From Paenibacillus sp. RC67 (lineage in GTDB: Bacteria; Bacillota; Bacilli; Paenibacillales; NBRC-103111): 64,000 bases of DNA. Shown here piece after piece: positions 61,396-64,000 of the stretch. Numbering within the stretch: the stretch's first letter is position 1; each line of letters starts with the position of its first letter. The notes under the pieces are model-generated. The model did no database searches and had not been told where the DNA came from. It saw only the letters and a list, made by a program, of their open reading frames with translations. The position numbers and the translations under genes were made by a program. The stretch covers positions 3,805,501 through 3,869,500 of the forward strand of contig NZ_CP125098.1 of assembly GCF_030020805.1 (NCBI RefSeq), written 5' to 3'.

Positions 61396-62154
61396 TTGAA
61401 GATGTTTGTTAGGAAAATGAAAATGGTCAAGATTGCTTTATTTGTCGTTGCGATTGTTGCCAGCTCCTTTGGGTCCGCCTATGCGGCGGTTAACTTGGAA
61501 CCGATCAATGCATTTTTTAACAAAGGAGTATCATTTGTACTGAAAGGAGATTTGTGGCAGCCCAAGGACGAGTCAGGAAAACCGCTGACCCCGATTTTTT
61601 ATAACGGAAATAACTATTTGCCAGTCCGCGCTGTCGCTGAAGCGTTAAAGATACCGATCGATTATGATGCGGATTCCCAAACCATTTTCATTGGTGGAAA
61701 GCCCGGAGAGAAAAGACCGATTTTTGCCACTCCAATGGAGATTGATAACATCTATGTGACGCAATCAAAAGACCCTAATGAAACAATGGTGAAAGGGAAA
61801 CAGTTCGAAGAAGTATTAAAGATCGACCAATATGGAGATGTTGAGTTTACGATTGACCGTAAATTCAAGCGACTCCTCCTGGATGCAGCAGTCATAAGCC
61901 CTGGGGAGCATGAGGTGGAGTTTTCGCTTTATAATTCGGGAACCGCTGCAGGAAGCGCAGCCTCGACTGTTCTGGAAAAGCATACAATCAGTCCAGAAGA
62001 CGGTATTAAGCAGCTTACATTTAATGTAGAGGGTCTGGAAAAAATCAAAATCCATGTACAAAGTCCGAACCTAAATCCTTATATTTATGCCAGGATTCTA
62101 GACACTTCTTATTTTGATAACGGAAATTCTGCAGCTAAGGATAGCTCGAAATAG
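61396..62154 (+). CDS. Secreted stalk-domain (copper amine oxidase N-terminal-like) protein
   Basis: A 252-residue exported protein. The signal peptide (KMVKIALFVVAIVASSFGSA then YA) is followed by a PF07833-type stalk domain: TPIFYNGNNYLPVRAVAEAL then KIPIDYDADSQTIFIG. The C-terminal 140 residues form a beta-rich module (VEFTIDRKFKRLLLDAAVIS; VEGLEKIKIHVQSPNLNPYI) similar to NPCBM-type domains. It starts with TTG 61396, 65 bp after the SLH protein, probably the same transcript. It is intact, unlike the two stalk genes at 49.7-51.1 kb. A terminator follows. Confidence 0.72.
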   Translation: MKMFVRKMKMVKIALFVVAIVASSFGSAYAAVNLEPINAFFNKGVSFVLKGDLWQPKDESGKPLTPIFYNGNNYLPVRAVAEALKIPIDYDADSQTIFIGGKPGEKRPIFATPMEIDNIYVTQSKDPNETMVKGKQFEEVLKIDQYGDVEFTIDRKFKRLLLDAAVISPGEHEVEFSLYNSGTAAGSAASTVLEKHTISPEDGIKQLTFNVEGLEKIKIHVQSPNLNPYIYARILDTSYFDNGNSAAKDSSK

Positions 62155-62183
62155 ACTCTTATGAAGCGCCGAGGTAATATGAA

Positions 62184-62222
62184 GAAAAACCGTCAGGCTT
62201 ACTCAGTCTGACGGTTTTATAA
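62184..62222 (+). terminator. Terminator after the stalk-domain gene
   Basis: AAAACCGTCAG / CTGACGGTTTT with a short T-rich tail. Confidence 0.75.
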
Positions 62223-62439
62223 TTGTAGTAACTAATAATTTTTTTTCCGATTCTGCAAGAGAATTAGCATCATCGAACGGAATAGTATTATGGGATAGAA
62301 ATATATATATTGAAAGAAAAAATTGAAGAACTATATTAGAAAGTTATCTATTCGTGCATTGTTCAGATGTCTTCTGGAGGGAAAAACAAATGGGACATAA
62401 GAATATGTAAAGAAGAGCATAAGACAGTAATGGCCGAGA

Positions 62440-62502
62440 TTGAACCAACGGGTACGATAGTTCAGCTAGAACGGGGAGCAGACCGCCGAGGTGCTGCTCC
62501 CT
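62440..62502 (+). repeat. L-arm element with hairpin (rightmost copy)
   Basis: ATTGAACCAACGGGTACGAT then AGTTCAGCT, and the hairpin GGGGAGCAGACCGCC..GGTGCTGCTCCC. An R arm is not clear. Confidence 0.65.
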
Positions 62503-62755
62503 GTCTGATGCGGGATAATGAAGTGATGATTTAATATAAGCAGTTGAGAGGTTGCCGGATTTGTTTTATCCGCAGCCTATTCGACATGTTTTAAATCGGC
62601 TTGAATTGTTGGATTGTATTTACAAATCGCATGTCTGGAATCGAGTAACCAGAAGGAATTTCCCTAATAATGTGATCCCAAAGAGGGACGTCCGTTATAT
62701 TAGGTATCCAGGGGGTATTTTGCAGAAAAAGAGAGCTATAAGAAGGAGGCAGTAC

Positions 62756-62842
62756 ATGGTTTGCATGATGGACATGCTTTCCATTTCTGCTTTTTTTGTG
62801 ATTTTTCTTAGTCTTCTTCTTTTTCGTCTTTCTTTTTATTAA
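62756..62842 (+). CDS. Small hydrophobic peptide
   Basis: A 28-residue ORF, MVCMMDMLSISAFFVIFLSL then LLFRLSFY. AAGGAGG lies 6 nt before ATG 62756, an ideal RBS. One membrane-spanning helix is predicted. It may be a small sporulation or membrane-stress peptide; no family match is claimed. Confidence 0.4.
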   Translation: MVCMMDMLSISAFFVIFLSLLLFRLSFY

Positions 62843-62981
62843 TTTGTGTTTAGTGTGCTGATTTAATATTTTTTTTTATTCATGATCCCACGTTTCATTT
62901 TATATTTTCGTTTTAACTTCCCTTTTTTTGAGATAGAACGTATGATTCTTAAACGGACCTGCTTGATTTTCATCTTCAACT

Positions 62982-64000
62982 TCAATCGCCTCCCATACCC
63001 GCAGTCCGAACGTTTTTACTCTCACTTCGCTGGCTATTGATCTGTATTGCTCGTTTGTATATTCGAGTATTGCGTTCGGTCATCGCTGAAAGTGACCAGT
63101 ATTTGCTTGACCACACTTGGGCATGGTAACCTAGATGACTGCACAGTCCTGGATTATCCAGTGTCATTTTTAGATGTTGGTATAGTTGTTCATGATTGCC
63201 AGCTTCAGAGATTAACCCCGTAAGTCGATCTGCCACCATTTCGGGAATACCGCCGGCATCACTGACAAGAACCGGTTTTCCGGCTATTTGTGCCTCCATT
63301 ACAGCTAAGGGCTGATTATCTTGCAGACTAGGCAATACGAAGAGATCAGCCATCTTGAGCAATGCAGGAACGTCTGCGCGGTTTCCTAAGAAGACTACTT
63401 GCTGATCGAGTCCTAATGATTGGCTTAGCTGCTTAAGCTCATTTGCGAGCGCTCCATCTCCTGCCAACCAGCAAACCCAGTCCTTGCGTTCTGCTGCTAA
63501 TTTCCCCAAAGCATGCAATAAATGTACATGGCCTTTGACAACGTCAAACCGTGCAGAACAAAGAATCACTTTCTTACCCAATGGCTTGGTAATATTTGAT
63601 GAATTCTGAACAGTCTGTTTCAAATGATCGACATCAATACCATAGGGAGCAACCATGAGGTGATGAGCGGGAACTTGAAAATCTTTAATAAGAAGTTGCT
63701 TGAGCCAATTGGAAGGGGTAATAGTGAATTCGCTTGAGGTTGCACCGATGTACTCACGGCTGGCCGAATAATGCCACAGCAGCGAACTGCGATCTTGCTC
63801 TGGAATACCCATCTCTTTAAGCTTTACAAACCATTCCATGGCCAAGCATCCATGCATAGTCGTAACTAGCGCAACGCCTGGAGGTTTTACTCTAGATATA
63901 GCATGAGCCGAAATAATATCCTGTGCATGAATGATATCATATTGTTTCAACCCCCAACTTGCAGCCGCGATTTCAAGGCAATATCGATCAATTTCGCTGG
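62982..64000 (-). CDS. Glycosyltransferase family 4 (5' end outside window)
   Basis: The minus-strand frame is open to the right edge; TTG 63950 is internal because upstream codons (SWGLKQYDIIHAQD) also fit. Blocks: VALVTTMHGCLAMEWFVKLK, IVAPYGIDVDHLKQ-like VAPYGIDVDHLKQTV, ILCSARFDVVKGHVHLLHAL, CWLAGDGALANELKQLSQSL and the EX7E region VMEAQIAGKPVLVSDAGGIP then EMV. It is a GT-B retaining transferase using a nucleotide sugar, likely for surface polysaccharide or lipid glycosylation. The acceptor is unknown. Confidence 0.82.
   Translation of the reverse strand, partial: SEIDRYCLEIAAASWGLKQYDIIHAQDIISAHAISRVKPPGVALVTTMHGCLAMEWFVKLKEMGIPEQDRSSLLWHYSASREYIGATSSEFTITPSNWLKQLLIKDFQVPAHHLMVAPYGIDVDHLKQTVQNSSNITKPLGKKVILCSARFDVVKGHVHLLHALGKLAAERKDWVCWLAGDGALANELKQLSQSLGLDQQVVFLGNRADVPALLKMADLFVLPSLQDNQPLAVMEAQIAGKPVLVSDAGGIPEMVADRLTGLISEAGNHEQLYQHLKMTLDNPGLCSHLGYHAQVWSSKYWSLSAMTERNTRIYKRAIQINSQRSESKNVRTAGMGGD

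Noticed and set aside
62390..62410. Mini-ORF MGHKNM with GGAGGG upstream
   Set aside because: Six codons only, no following regulated gene or hairpin pair; too little to support a leader peptide.
7331..62502. Calling the border units true attC sites
   Set aside because: The outer arms deviate from RYYYAAC/GTTRRRY in most copies (AACTAAC and GTTAGTT), individual units are degenerate, and no integrase is seen; the likeness is architectural and left as a hypothesis.
1..64000. CRISPR array
   Set aside because: The only recurring repeats are irregularly spaced, separated by genes, and vary in sequence; there are no regular 25-40 nt repeats with uniform spacers and no cas genes.
1..64000. tRNA or rRNA genes
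   Set aside because: No GTTCRANNC-type tRNA arms with paired acceptor ends and no conserved rRNA blocks were noticed on reading.

Overview
The window looks like a chromosomal segment of an endospore-forming Firmicute, most likely a Paenibacillus or close relative. The evidence is a GerAB-type germination protein at the left edge, S-layer-homology (SLH) proteins, many family-1 sugar-binding lipoproteins and polysaccharide lyases, AAGGAGG-type ribosome binding sites, frequent TTG and GTG starts, CcpA-type cre sites and an S-box remnant. This is inferred from gene content; no rRNA or tRNA gene is present to confirm it.

Layout. 0-7 kb: end of a gerAB-like gene, a group II intron 5' fragment, a heparinase II/III-like enzyme, a decayed S-box/metA locus cut by a dispersed repeat, a Tn3-family end, a secreted polysaccharide lyase with a cre site, a YdeI/OmpD-like protein, an AraC regulator and a broken VOC gene. 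7-26.5 kb: an accessory zone of small, mostly plus-strand genes (HAD, acetamidase/formamidase, APH-like kinase, Nudix, HxlR plus NAD(P)-binding protein, DUF2269, DUF2199, VOC, lipoprotein), many truncated or frameshifted, separated by a recurring palindromic repeat unit. 26.7-43.4 kb: a conventional, mostly intact region without that repeat: LTA synthase, Gfo/Idh/MocA oxidoreductase, AraC plus divergent GH105 unsaturated glycuronyl hydrolase, type-B carboxylesterase, LysR divergent from a malonate decarboxylase cluster (mdcA-B-C-D-E-G-H), and a sugar-binding lipoprotein. 43.8-62.8 kb: a second accessory zone with the same repeat unit (two APH-like or HAD genes, SUFU, GNAT, stalk-domain secreted proteins, DHFR-like protein, P-loop kinase, VOC genes, small membrane proteins), ending in a PQQ-repeat/BIG2/SLH surface protein and a stalk-domain protein. 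63-64 kb: a partial family 4 glycosyltransferase.

The most unusual feature is the repeat unit. It has a left arm (core AACTAACGGGTACGATAG), a variable GC-rich hairpin, and a right arm (core AACTAACGGGCAGGTTAG). Arms of this type occur about 35 times, only in the two accessory zones, between small co-oriented genes. Several gene stop codons lie inside the left arm. A Nudix gene is present twice, once internally deleted, with homology running from a right arm to a left arm. The layout (outer arms, unpaired spacer, inner arms, variable hairpin) resembles an integron attC site, and the zones resemble a cassette array without an integrase (CALIN-like). This is an inference that needs covariance-model testing.

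Many genes carry one frameshift, often at a homopolymer, or one in-frame TAG. Real decay, phase variation and assembly error cannot be separated from this sequence alone.
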